Positions 51,236 to 60,404 of a DNA stretch of 64,000 bases are shown here, in pieces (within the stretch, counting starts at the first letter, position 1; each line of letters starts with the position of its first letter). The notes beneath the pieces were generated by a model, which made no database searches, was not told the origin of the DNA, and saw nothing but the letters and a program-made list of their open reading frames with translations. Source of the stretch: Kibdelosporangium aridum (lineage in GTDB: Bacteria > Actinomycetota > Actinomycetes > Mycobacteriales > Pseudonocardiaceae); contig NZ_FWXV01000002.1 in assembly GCF_900176515.1 (NCBI RefSeq), positions 1,736,001 to 1,800,000 of the forward strand, read 5' to 3'. The translations under genes and the position numbers were made by a program.

Positions 51236-51976
51236 GTGACCGATCCGCTGGGCCCGCTGCTTGACCTCCCCGGGATCGCCGAGGCTGTGCAGTCTGCTCG
51301 CGAGAGCGTGGACGCCGTCCACAAGCATCCGGCGAACCGTCGTGGCTGGCCGACTACCGCAGCCGAGGCGTCCGTCCGAGCCGCGCGATCGTCAGCCTAC
51401 CTGGACGGTGGCAATCCGGAGATCCCCGACGATGGTGAGGTAGCCGACCCTGTTTTGGCTGGTGCACTGCGGGTGGCAGAGGCTATGGGGCCGTTGCTGC
51501 CGGTCTGGCAGCGCGCTCCGCTGCAGGCATTGGCCCGGCTGCACCTGTTGGCCGCCGCTGACCTTGTTCCCGCGTCCGAAGACGAGCGGCTCGGCCGGCC
51601 GCGGACCGCGCGTGGTGTGTCCGGGCGACTGGACTTGCTCGCGAACCTGCTCACCGGCGCGACCAACGCGCCAGGTCCTGTCCTGGCAGCGGTGGTACAT
51701 GGTGAGTTGTTGACGTTGGCGCCGTTCGGCATCGCGGACGGAGTCGTCGCACGAGCCGCCGCGCGGCTGACGATGATCGGCACCGGACTCGACCCGAAGG
51801 GCCTCACCGTGCCTGAGGTCGCATACCTCCGTCGTCCCGAGCGCTACCGCGAAGCGGCCGAAGGCTTCGCCAGCGGTGAGGCCGAGGGCGTCCGCGGGTG
51901 GGTGCTGTTGTGTTGCGAGGCGATGGAGATCGGTTCCCGCGAAGCGGTGTCCATCGCGGACTCCGCCAACGCCTGA
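51236..51976 (+). CDS. Degenerate Fic-like protein
   Basis: The 246-residue protein is mostly helical. It contains SAYLDGGNPEIPDDGEVADP and, in the place of a Fic motif, TLAPFGIADGVVARAAARL. Canonical Fic has HPFx(D/E)GNGRxxR; here the His and the GNGR part are missing, while the spacing around PF and R is kept. This suggests a Fic relative without AMPylation activity. The annotation is tentative; the start is a GTG shortly after the acs promoter region. Confidence 0.45.
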   Translation: MTDPLGPLLDLPGIAEAVQSARESVDAVHKHPANRRGWPTTAAEASVRAARSSAYLDGGNPEIPDDGEVADPVLAGALRVAEAMGPLLPVWQRAPLQALARLHLLAAADLVPASEDERLGRPRTARGVSGRLDLLANLLTGATNAPGPVLAAVVHGELLTLAPFGIADGVVARAAARLTMIGTGLDPKGLTVPEVAYLRRPERYREAAEGFASGEAEGVRGWVLLCCEAMEIGSREAVSIADSANA

Positions 51977-52123
51977 CTCCGGTCCGTCACAGCGCGTGGC
52001 CAAAGCGAGACTGAAATTCGCTCGATGGTGTGACCTTGGTAACAGAGCGTAGGTCTGCGGGGAATGACCCCACAGCCGGACGGTCAGTCAGGACGAACCG
52101 GTTCCCGGAATTCGGGGTCTGCT

Positions 52124-52681
52124 ATGAGGATCATCGGCACCATCGCGCTCTTGGTGTTCGCAAGTGCTTGTGCCACACCGACTCCCACATCGGCGCCGGT
52201 GCCGATCAGTCCGACGGCGACGAGATCGACGACGACCACCACCACAACCTCGGCAACGCCCACGGTCGAGCCGGTCACCATCCCGCTCGACCTCGCGGGC
52301 CGCACGGCGTCCAAAGTCGACAGTGAACTCCGCGCGCTCGGCTTCACCGCGATCAAATACCTCAGCCCGGACGGAAAAGAGGTCTGGGGCGATTCAACGT
52401 GGACAGTCGTGTCGGTCGTCGGCGCGGGCGGTGCGGTGCGCCCGGACTCGGTCGTCTATGTCAAGGTCGACAAACCCGCTCCGCCGCCCGCGCCGAAGAC
52501 GTCCACTCCTCCGAAAGTCACGCCCCCCAAGACCCAACAGCCGCCTCCGCCTCCGAAGGCCGCGTACTACAAGAACTGTGCCGCGGCCAAAGCCGCGGGC
52601 GCCGCACCCGTCTATGCCGGTGAGCCGGGTTACGGGAGGCACCTCGACCGGGACGGCGACGGCATCGGTTGCGAGAAGTAA
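52124..52681 (+). CDS. Lipoprotein with PASTA-like and Excalibur domains
   Basis: From the ATG at 52124 the 185-residue protein has a short signal peptide ending LLVFASAC, a lipobox. A Thr/Pro linker and a PASTA-like part (DLAGRTASKVDSELRALGFT) follow. After a Pro/Lys-rich linker comes a C-terminal Excalibur domain, YYKNCAAAKAAGAAPV to DRDGDGIGCEK, with the calcium-type Asp loop and two Cys. It is probably tethered to the outer face of the membrane and reaches into the wall. Confidence 0.82.
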   Translation: MRIIGTIALLVFASACATPTPTSAPVPISPTATRSTTTTTTTSATPTVEPVTIPLDLAGRTASKVDSELRALGFTAIKYLSPDGKEVWGDSTWTVVSVVGAGGAVRPDSVVYVKVDKPAPPPAPKTSTPPKVTPPKTQQPPPPPKAAYYKNCAAAKAAGAAPVYAGEPGYGRHLDRDGDGIGCEK

Positions 52682-52742
52682 CCATGTCACACGATGGTGT
52701 GAAAGCCGTAACGCCCGTCCGACCTGCGAAGACTCCACGGGC

Positions 52743-53108
52743 ATGAGGCTCGTGTGCGCGATCGTCATGGTGGCCTTCATGGGTGCGTGTGCCGTACCTG
52801 ATCGCACGATTGGTCCCCCGCCACAAATCCCGACGATCACGGCTCCGGTACCAGAGGTTCCGGCGGCCCCGGTGGTGGCACCGCCACTTCCGGAGCCGCC
52901 GCCCAGAACCACGCCGAAGCCAGTGGCGGTGACTTCGACGCCCACATCCGTGACTCCGTCGATGCCGGTGCCGGCCAAGTCCGCGTACAAGAACTGCTCC
53001 CAGGTCACCGCAGCGGGCAAGGGACCGATCCGGCGCGGCGAGCCAGGCTGGGCCGACTGGCTCGACCACGACGGCGACGGGGTCGCGTGCTTCCCTAGAA
53101 AGCGTTGA
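52743..53108 (+). CDS. Lipoprotein with Excalibur domain
   Basis: The 121-residue protein has a lipobox (VAFMGAC), a long Pro-rich linker and a C-terminal Excalibur domain: KSAYKNCSQVTAAGKGPI to DHDGDGVACFPRKR. It is a shorter sister of the gene at 52124 and lies 61 bases downstream of it. The 14-base overlap with the convergent acylase gene is small. The function of Excalibur lipoproteins is unknown; calcium binding is likely. Confidence 0.8.
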   Translation: MRLVCAIVMVAFMGACAVPDRTIGPPPQIPTITAPVPEVPAAPVVAPPLPEPPPRTTPKPVAVTSTPTSVTPSMPVPAKSAYKNCSQVTAAGKGPIRRGEPGWADWLDHDGDGVACFPRKR

Positions 53109-55296
53109 GCCGCAGGATCTTCAGGGCCGGTGAGGCCATGATGTCCCGCTCACAGAACCGTTCGGTGATCCATTGCTTTGCCGAGAACAGTTCGGGCTGC
53201 TGATAGGACACGACAGCACGAGCGTCCGGGCACGGTGTTCCGTTGAACGCCACGACGCGGACGTATCCGGAGCTGTTGGTGCCGCCCCGGCCTTGGCCGA
53301 TCCCGTGGTACCCGTTGTCCCAGTCGCTGGCGATCACGTTGAACGTGCCTGTCTCCGGCCGGCTGCCGCCAAAGGGAATCCGTTTGCCGTCCCGTTCGAC
53401 GTACTGGTGTTCACCCAGCGGCGCGTCGAAGGGGATGCCCGCGGCCTTGAGTTCGGCCACCGCGTCGGTGAAAGCCTTGACCACAGCCGGGTTGGCGGTG
53501 TTCAACGTGTGCGGGGTGCGGACCGGGTCCTTGACGTCGAACGGCACCTTCCAATCCGGCTCGCGCCCGATTCGCGTCCAGAACCGGCTGAACAGCAACG
53601 CTCCTCGACTGTCCACATTGGCGTGTCGGTCCCACTTCGCGAGGGCGTCACAAGCGTTGCCCATCTCCGGCAGCGTCCGGCACATCGCCACGGTGTCGTC
53701 GACCGTCAACTCGGCCGCGAAGACCCGGTTGGAGAACACAAGGTCCTGTGTGGACTTCAGGTCGAACTTCCCCAACCCCTCGTGCACCTCGGTGAGGGTG
53801 TCACGAGTGCGGACGTTGCGCGCGGTCTCGAAGCTGCCGACGATCCGGTTCAGCCGCTTCATCGGCGCACGAGCGTTGGTTAGCCAATAACTTTCGTTGG
53901 AGTTCGCCACGTAGTCGTTCCGCCACAGCTCGGGCAGGTTGCCCGGGCCGAAAATCCCTTGTTGGACCGCGTCTTTGTCATTGCGCCACGCGCAATCGCC
54001 GCGGGAACCGTCCAGTGTGGCGAGGCCACGTTTGAAGGTCTCGTGCCCGAGTGCGGTGCTGCAGTGCTCCACCAAGGAGTCGGGCACGTTCGGAATCACA
54101 GTCTGTCCCGAGTAGACAGTTCGGCCCTGTGCGTCGGTCGCCATCATGTTGAAGATGGGATTGCCTTGGGTCCGGTGCAATGCCGAAGTGAAGTCACGGA
54201 CGTTCTGCGCCTTGGCGAACTCGGCCATGGTGTTCAGGAACCGCAGATTCCGGGTGTTCGGATCGGCGAACGCGTACGCCTTCTCCGCCGTCCACGGCAA
54301 TGCCAGGCCATAGGCCTTTGTGACAACCGGGCCGTACCGCGTCGAGTATCGCGTTTTGGTGACCGGTTTGAGTGTTCCGTCCGGTTGTTTGACCTGAATG
54401 GTGACGTCCTGGCGGCGCATTCGTTCCGGTTTGCCGTCGAGAAGATAAGTCGTCGGATCGGTCAGCTTGAGCTCGAACAGCGTCGCCGGGACGACCGCGT
54501 CCGCGATCGTGCCGGACCACGCCATGTTCTGGGTCGCACCCGCGATCACGAAAGGCGTCCCTGTGAATGTCACGCCGCTGACGTTCAGCCGGCCGGGAAT
54601 GGTCAGCTGGAGCATGTCCCACGCGACATCGCCGTGCCACGGCAGGTGCGGATTGACCACCGCGATACCGCGTTTCGACTTGGTGGCGTCACGCCCGAGA
54701 ACAACCGCGTTGCTGCCTGGACCGGACATATCCTGCGTGGTCTTGGCCAGCTCGTCCAGCGAGCCGTTGGTGGCTGCGCCGGGAGCCGCGGCGACAATTC
54801 CGTCGGCATTACCGCCGGACGCCATCAATGTGCTCCACGCATATACCCGCCGGTAGACGTCCTGCTCGGTGATCGGCAGCGCGATCTCCGGGCAGCTGGT
54901 CGAATGCCGTTCAGCAACATACGCGCTGTAGCCGGCGGCGTATCCGCGAACCATTTGTCGAACGTCGGGTGACGGCTGATCGAGCAGTCCGTCCAGCGAC
55001 ACACTCTTGAAGTACAGATCGCTGGTCTCGTTGTCGGTCGCTCGCGTCAACGTTGTCGTCGCCGGGCCAGGACCGAAATACCGGGATCGCTCGCCACGTA
55101 ATGTGATCACCCCGTCGGCAATGGCACAAAGATTGGCCCGAGCCGCCGCGTAGCCCTGGCCGTAGCCGAGACTTCGATAATCGTGGGCGACGATATGAGG
55201 GATATCGTATTCCGTGTAGCGAACAGTGATACCCGATGAGGTGGGAGCGACCGCTCCCGCAGCGAGTGTCAGTGCGACCGTAAGCGAAGTCAGCAT
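53095..55296 (-). CDS. Penicillin-acylase family Ntn-hydrolase (aculeacin A/AHL acylase-like)
   Basis: The 733-residue precursor has a signal peptide (MLTSLTVALTLAAGAVAP) and an alpha chain with VRYTEYDIPHIVAHDYRSLG. Self-cleavage is expected between G194 and S195 in GPGSNAVVLG, giving the N-terminal Ser of the beta chain. NPHLPWHGDVAWDMLQL follows, a hallmark of the family. It removes acyl groups from amides such as lipopeptides or acyl-homoserine lactones outside the cell. The exact substrate is unknown. Confidence 0.88.
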   Translation of the reverse strand: MLTSLTVALTLAAGAVAPTSSGITVRYTEYDIPHIVAHDYRSLGYGQGYAAARANLCAIADGVITLRGERSRYFGPGPATTTLTRATDNETSDLYFKSVSLDGLLDQPSPDVRQMVRGYAAGYSAYVAERHSTSCPEIALPITEQDVYRRVYAWSTLMASGGNADGIVAAAPGAATNGSLDELAKTTQDMSGPGSNAVVLGRDATKSKRGIAVVNPHLPWHGDVAWDMLQLTIPGRLNVSGVTFTGTPFVIAGATQNMAWSGTIADAVVPATLFELKLTDPTTYLLDGKPERMRRQDVTIQVKQPDGTLKPVTKTRYSTRYGPVVTKAYGLALPWTAEKAYAFADPNTRNLRFLNTMAEFAKAQNVRDFTSALHRTQGNPIFNMMATDAQGRTVYSGQTVIPNVPDSLVEHCSTALGHETFKRGLATLDGSRGDCAWRNDKDAVQQGIFGPGNLPELWRNDYVANSNESYWLTNARAPMKRLNRIVGSFETARNVRTRDTLTEVHEGLGKFDLKSTQDLVFSNRVFAAELTVDDTVAMCRTLPEMGNACDALAKWDRHANVDSRGALLFSRFWTRIGREPDWKVPFDVKDPVRTPHTLNTANPAVVKAFTDAVAELKAAGIPFDAPLGEHQYVERDGKRIPFGGSRPETGTFNVIASDWDNGYHGIGQGRGGTNSSGYVRVVAFNGTPCPDARAVVSYQQPELFSAKQWITERFCERDIMASPALKILRLNAF

Positions 55297-55370
55297 GGCA
55301 ACAACCCTGCCGACCAGCCATCAGACAGACATTGGTGACACCCACCGAATCCGGGGTGGGGACAGCCTCA

Positions 55371-56297
55371 CTACCGGGCTGCGGCGCCCAGCATGTCCAA
55401 AGCGTTGCGGACGTGACCGTTGGTCTCGCTCAACGCCTTCGCGGCACGCTCGGAGTCCGCGCCGGAAAGCAAGTGCACGAGTGCGACCTTCAGATCACCG
55501 TTCGCCGCGGTCAGCGCCTCCGCGCATTCCTGGAGGCTGAAACCGGTCGCCTCCCGCAGGATCCGCAAAGTCCGGCCACGCAGTTTGGCATTCGTGGCAC
55601 GCATACTCACCATCAGATTCGAGTACGTGCGTCCCAGCTTCACCATCACCGCGGTCGAGAACGCGGTCAGCACGAGTTTCTGCGACGTGCCGGCCTTCAT
55701 CCGCGTGGACCCGGCGACCGCTTCCGGCCCGGTGTCCACAGTGATGACGACGTCCACATCGGCCGTTCGTGCCGAGACCGGGTTGTTGGAAACCAACCCA
55801 GTAGTCGCGCCTTTGCGCCGCGCCGCGGACAACGCGCCGAGCACGAACGGAGTCCGGCCCGATGCGGTGAGGCCGAGGACGAAATCCCCGGCCTCCGCCT
55901 CACGCGTCAGCAACGCGGCCCCTGCTGCCGCGTCGTCCTCCGCGTTCTCCACGGCCGTACGCAAAGCCTGGTTGCCGCCCGCGTGATGGGCGACGAACCA
56001 GTCGGCCGGAGCGTTGAACGTGGGAGCGAGTTCGGCGACGTCCAGGCTGGCCAGCCGCCCGGACGTGCCCGCGCCCACGTAGTGCACCCGGTGTCCTTGC
56101 CGCAACGCCTCCGCTGCGAAGTCGACGGCTTCCGCCAGCTGCGGCAACGCCTCAGCCACGGCGCCCGGCACGAGCCGGTCCTCCGCGTTGATGACGCGCA
56201 GAACCTCGAGCGTGGGCAACGTGTCCAGCTCGGTGGTTCTCGGATTTCGGCCTTCGGTCGGGGAGTCGACGTAGACCGCTTGCTGGGGAACCGTCAT
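55371..56297 (-). CDS. murQ: N-acetylmuramic acid 6-phosphate etherase MurQ
   Basis: The ATG at 56297 with AGGAC upstream gives 308 residues. The SIS domain shows HYVGAGTSGRLASLDVAELA, FVAHHAGGNQALRTAVENAE, DFVLGLTASGRTPFVLGALS and GSTRMKAGTSQKLVLTAFST, all MurQ hallmarks. It cleaves the lactyl ether of MurNAc-6-phosphate to GlcNAc-6-phosphate. The murR gene ends 16 bases upstream, so the two form an operon. Confidence 0.95.
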   Translation of the reverse strand: MTVPQQAVYVDSPTEGRNPRTTELDTLPTLEVLRVINAEDRLVPGAVAEALPQLAEAVDFAAEALRQGHRVHYVGAGTSGRLASLDVAELAPTFNAPADWFVAHHAGGNQALRTAVENAEDDAAAGAALLTREAEAGDFVLGLTASGRTPFVLGALSAARRKGATTGLVSNNPVSARTADVDVVITVDTGPEAVAGSTRMKAGTSQKLVLTAFSTAVMVKLGRTYSNLMVSMRATNAKLRGRTLRILREATGFSLQECAEALTAANGDLKVALVHLLSGADSERAAKALSETNGHVRNALDMLGAAAR

Positions 56298-56313
56298 CGC
56301 CGTCCTGGTGCTC

Positions 56314-57246
56314 TCATTTTCCGGTATCGCGAGTCTTGCGACGCCCGTCCGGCCGGGTCTCCAGCCGGTGCGGACCAACCGCGTCCCGCGTGGCTTCCAG
56401 CGCGCCCATCGCCGTTGGCAGGTGCCGTTGGGCCACCCCGATGAACAGACAGTCGATCACCGTCAACTGGGCGATACGGCTGGCCATGGCGCCGGAGCGG
56501 AACGTGGTCTCCCGTGCCGCGGTGGTCAACACGAGGTCGGCCACTTCGGTGATCGGGGAGCGCGGGAAATTGGTCAACGCCACGGTTGTGGCGCCGTGCT
56601 GCCGCGCGGTGCGCAGCGCTTCAACGGTGTCGGTGGTCGCTCCGGTGTGCGAGATGCCAACCGCGACATCTCCGGAGCCGAGCACCGCCGCCGACGTGAG
56701 CATGATGTGCGTGTCGTTCCACGCGAAGCTCACCCGGCCGATGCGATGCAGCTTCTGCTGCAGGTCGAGCGCCACGAAGGCACTCGCTCCCACGCCGTAG
56801 ACATCGACGCGGCCGGCGGCGGCGATCACATCGACGACTTGCTGCAACGTGGCGACATCAAGCTGGTCGGCGGTTTCCTCGACGGCACGGGCGTCAGCGA
56901 AGGTGACCTTGCTGACGACCTGCATGAGGTCGTCCTCCGGGCTGATCTCACCACCGAGGTCACGCTCGGCGCGCGCCTCCGTCCTGGCGGTGTCCGCGGC
57001 CAGCGCTATGCGCAGCTCGGGGTATCCGCCGACGCCGATCGCCTTGCAGAACCGGGTGACCGTGGTCTCGCTGGTCCCTGCCGCGTCGGCGACCTCGGTG
57101 ATGCTTCGGCGTGCTACTGCCGCCGGGTTGTCCAGCACCACCTTGGCGACTCGCTGCTCTGCGCGGGCGAGGCCCGGCAGGAGCGACCTGATGCGTACGA
57201 GCGGGCTGGACTCGCTCCGTTCGTCGACCATCTCTGCGGTGCTCAC
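56314..57246 (-). CDS. murR: RpiR-family regulator, MurR-like
   Basis: The GTG at 57246 gives 310 residues: an N-terminal helix-turn-helix (ITEVADAAGTSETTVTRFCK) and a C-terminal SIS sugar-phosphate domain (DVYGVGASAFVALDLQQKLH and AVGISHTGATTDTVEALRTA). Lying upstream of murQ it is likely the MurNAc-6-phosphate or related sugar sensor. Its own upstream gap contains AAACTTACTAACAGTTACG, loosely like the TTAC-type repeat before nagZ. Confidence 0.88.
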   Translation of the reverse strand: MSTAEMVDERSESSPLVRIRSLLPGLARAEQRVAKVVLDNPAAVARRSITEVADAAGTSETTVTRFCKAIGVGGYPELRIALAADTARTEARAERDLGGEISPEDDLMQVVSKVTFADARAVEETADQLDVATLQQVVDVIAAAGRVDVYGVGASAFVALDLQQKLHRIGRVSFAWNDTHIMLTSAAVLGSGDVAVGISHTGATTDTVEALRTARQHGATTVALTNFPRSPITEVADLVLTTAARETTFRSGAMASRIAQLTVIDCLFIGVAQRHLPTAMGALEATRDAVGPHRLETRPDGRRKTRDTGK

Positions 57247-57399
57247 GTGGGAAACTTACTAACAGTTACGGGATCCGACAAGGTCACGGCTAGACCTCCT
57301 GACGCAACGACACCCAAACGTGTCCGAAACTTGAACCTGCAACCACTGTGGGCTTGCGTGGGAAATCGCAGGTAATGGGGGTGTCGTTAACAAACTTTA

Positions 57400-59145
57400 T
57401 CATCGGATTCGACGATCCCAAGCTTGTGAATCGAGCGCGGCTGGTTGTTTTTCACCGTCCAGAAGTGTCCGGCTACCCTCGGTGATTTTGATGTTGTCCA
57501 ATAACACCCCGCGACCGGTGAGGGTTCTGTCCGTACTGAAGCGCCACCGCAAGAAGATCTTGTCGACAGTCGGCACCTCCGCGAGAACGTTCCACCAGGT
57601 CCGGTGCCCTGCGCCGGAAAGAAACGTGCGTTCGCCGCTCGGTGCGCCGCGCCCTCGCGCGATCACCGGGACGGCCTGCCACAACGCGCCGTCACTGCTC
57701 GACTCCAGAACGAGGTGGTCTGAAATTTCGGTGTCCACGAACGTGTCGAAGGTAACCCGGATGGCCGCACCGCGCGTGTTGAGCTCGCGTGTGGACAGTG
57801 TCGCGGTCGCCGAGTTGCCGATCCCCGTGTACCAAGCATCACGGCCGTGTCTCGGTCGGACAGCCAGTGCCTTGGCCAAACCGGTCGCGAGCGTCTCGCG
57901 GGCCGGGTTGATCGATCCCCAGTTGCGGGACACGTGAACCCTGTTGGACAACAGGATCGCGATGGACCGCGACTGCAGGTCGAGCACCAGAGTCGTGCCC
58001 GTGTAGCCGGTGTGGCCCGCGGTCGCCGGACCGCTGAGCCCTCCCATGTAGAACCTTCGGTCCAATTCGAAGCCCAAACCGTGGGCGTAGCCAGGAAAGT
58101 TGGCCGTGTAGTCGGTCAGCATGGCCCGCACGGTGTCCGGACGGAGTATCCGCCTGTGGGCATAAATGCCGCCATTGATGAGAGTTTGCGCCAGCACAGC
58201 CATGTCCGAGGCGGTGGAGAAGATGCCGGCGTGCCCGGCGACGCCGCCGAGTGACCACGCGTTCTCGTCGTGTACTTGCCCTCGAACGATTCCGCGCGGC
58301 GGGGCGGACTGGTACTCGGTCGCCGCGATCCGGTCCAGTTTGGACGATGGCGGGTTGTAGCCGGTGTCGGTCATCCCGAGCGGCTCGGTGATGCCTTTGC
58401 TGACAACGTTGTCCAACGTGGACCCGGTCAGCCGCTCGATGAGCACGCCGAGAGTGATCAGATTGAGATCAGAATATTCGTACGTGGAACCTGGGACGTG
58501 CTTGGGCGCGATGTCCATCACGGCCTGCAGCCGGGACGCCTTGTCCGGGTACATGCTCCACAGCGGGATGAACGCGATCAGCCCGGACGTGTGGATCAGC
58601 AGCTGCTTGACCGTGATGCCGGCCTTGCCGTTAACGCCAAACTCTGGCAAGTACCGGGAAACCGGCGCGTCGACGTCCACCTTGCCCTGTTCGACCAGCT
58701 GCATCACGGCTATGGACGTGAACAGCTTGCTGATCGACGCCATGTCGAAAATCGTGTCCTTGCGCATCGGAACACGCTGTTCGGCAGGAAGTTCGGTGCC
58801 TGCCGCGTCGGAATACCGCACTGCGTAACCAGATGCTGACCGGCTGACGATGACGCCCTCGTGCGCGAGCAAGGTGACCACGCCGGCCATCAACGGCTTG
58901 GGCACCGGCGGCTGCGTGGGATTCGTCCGTGTCCACTCGTCGATCTGCCTGAGCGCCGCGTCGATCGGCGCACGGTCCAAGTTCACCTGCTCGGGGATGC
59001 CCTCGCGCAGCTGTGTCCACGGCGCGGCGAAACCCACCTTCGGCCGGTCGAACCGGCCGGCGTCACCGCCGTGCGCCTCGGCGGACACCACACTCGCACC
59101 CGTCACACCGACCATCGTCAGCGCGAGCACCGCTCGACGAAACAT
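57400..59145 (-). CDS. Secreted serine beta-lactamase-family hydrolase (AmiE/YbbE-like)
   Basis: The 581-residue protein has a signal peptide and a class C beta-lactamase-like domain with the Ser-x-x-Lys motif in DMASISKLFTS (S137, K140) and YSDLN as the Tyr-x-Asn element. The C-terminal 150 residues form a beta-sandwich that may bind carbohydrate (FDTFVDTEISDHLVLESSSD). The gene is next to namZ and nagZ, as YbbE/AmiE is in Bacillus, so it may trim peptides from muropeptides outside the cell. Confidence 0.82.
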   Translation of the reverse strand: MFRRAVLALTMVGVTGASVVSAEAHGGDAGRFDRPKVGFAAPWTQLREGIPEQVNLDRAPIDAALRQIDEWTRTNPTQPPVPKPLMAGVVTLLAHEGVIVSRSASGYAVRYSDAAGTELPAEQRVPMRKDTIFDMASISKLFTSIAVMQLVEQGKVDVDAPVSRYLPEFGVNGKAGITVKQLLIHTSGLIAFIPLWSMYPDKASRLQAVMDIAPKHVPGSTYEYSDLNLITLGVLIERLTGSTLDNVVSKGITEPLGMTDTGYNPPSSKLDRIAATEYQSAPPRGIVRGQVHDENAWSLGGVAGHAGIFSTASDMAVLAQTLINGGIYAHRRILRPDTVRAMLTDYTANFPGYAHGLGFELDRRFYMGGLSGPATAGHTGYTGTTLVLDLQSRSIAILLSNRVHVSRNWGSINPARETLATGLAKALAVRPRHGRDAWYTGIGNSATATLSTRELNTRGAAIRVTFDTFVDTEISDHLVLESSSDGALWQAVPVIARGRGAPSGERTFLSGAGHRTWWNVLAEVPTVDKIFLRWRFSTDRTLTGRGVLLDNIKITEGSRTLLDGEKQPAALDSQAWDRRIR

Positions 59146-59153
59146 GTCCTACC

Positions 59154-60404
59154 TCACCAATAGATCAGGTATTGCCGTCGTTGCTGGCGGAACTGTGCCA
59201 GCTCGTCGCGCCACGCGCCGGTGACTTCGGCGACGCCGGCGCCCGCGTCGATCATCGTGCGCAGCCGGGCCGAACCGGAGAGCTTGTCGATGAAGTTGTC
59301 CGGCCGCCATGCGAACAGGGCCGGGTAGAGCCGCTTCACGGTGACCAGCATGGCCACCGCCGTGGTGATCGGGTCGAACGTCTGCTCGTCGGTCAGGTGC
59401 ACCTGGACGCCGCCGCAGGTCTTGCCGACGAACTTGTTGAACGTCGGGACGAAGTAGTTCTCCCGGAACCGCACACCCGGCAGGTTCAGCTCGTTCAGCT
59501 CCCGCGCCCAGTGCCAGTCGATGTCCGGCATGCCGATCATCTCGAACGGCCTGGTCGTGCCACGCCCCTCGGACAGCACAGTGCCCTCGAACAGGCAGGT
59601 GCCCGGGTAGACCAGCGCGGTCTGCGGCGTCGGCATGTTCGGGCTCGGCGGCACCCAGTCCAGCCCGGTCCGGCCGAACAAGGTGTCCCGGTGCCAGCCC
59701 CTGACCGCGATAACGTCCAATTTGGACAACCTGCGCCCGCCGGTGTCGGCCGGCAGGAACTCGGCGTCGAAGAACTTGGCCAGCTCGCCCGCGGTCATCC
59801 CGTGCTGCTGGACGATCGGCTTGCGGCCGACACCCGAGGCGAACGCCGGATCCAGCATCGGCCCGAACGCCTTGCCACCGACCGGGTTGGGCCGGTCGAG
59901 CACGACGAACGACGCACCGGTCTCCACCGCGGCCGCCATGGCCGTGTACATCGACCATATATAGGTGTAGAAGCGCGCGCCCACGTCCGCGATGTCGAAC
60001 ACGACCGTGTCCACGCCCGCCTTGCGGTACATCTCCGCGAGCTTGGCCGTGGTGATGCCGTACGCGTCATACACCGGAACCTTGGTTCGCGGGTCGGTAT
60101 AACTACCCTCAGAACCACCGGCTTGGGCCGTGCCACGGAAGCCGTGCTCGGGACCGAACACCGCGACCGGCGCCATTCCCGCGTCAACCAGAGAATCCAC
60201 GATGTGCGTACGGTCTTTCAGTACGCCCGTCGGGTTGGTCAGCACACCGACCTTACGGCCCGCGAATTCACGCCAACCCCGTTCAGCTAAGCGGTCGGCA
60301 CCCGGAGTGACTCCGCCTCGCCGTTCTTCCTGTGCCACGGCTGGGCTCGCGGCGGCGACCACCGCGGCAGGGGCAGCAGCCAGCAGGCTGCGTCGGGTCA
60401 CCAT
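59154..60404 (-). CDS. namZ: Exo-beta-N-acetylmuramidase NamZ (DUF1343)
   Basis: The 416-residue protein has a twin-Arg-like start (TRRSLLAAAP) and an Ala-rich signal. DUF1343 motifs follow: KVGVLTNPTGVLKDRTHIVD, FGPEHGFRGTAQAG, DPRTKVPVYDAYG, FDIADVGARFYTYIWSM and VVLDRPNPVGG. NamZ removes terminal MurNAc from peptidoglycan fragments. It overlaps nagZ by 7 bases and ends 9 bases before the serine hydrolase start, so the three form one operon. Confidence 0.92.
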   Translation of the reverse strand: MVTRRSLLAAAPAAVVAAASPAVAQEERRGGVTPGADRLAERGWREFAGRKVGVLTNPTGVLKDRTHIVDSLVDAGMAPVAVFGPEHGFRGTAQAGGSEGSYTDPRTKVPVYDAYGITTAKLAEMYRKAGVDTVVFDIADVGARFYTYIWSMYTAMAAAVETGASFVVLDRPNPVGGKAFGPMLDPAFASGVGRKPIVQQHGMTAGELAKFFDAEFLPADTGGRRLSKLDVIAVRGWHRDTLFGRTGLDWVPPSPNMPTPQTALVYPGTCLFEGTVLSEGRGTTRPFEMIGMPDIDWHWARELNELNLPGVRFRENYFVPTFNKFVGKTCGGVQVHLTDEQTFDPITTAVAMLVTVKRLYPALFAWRPDNFIDKLSGSARLRTMIDAGAGVAEVTGAWRDELAQFRQQRRQYLIYW

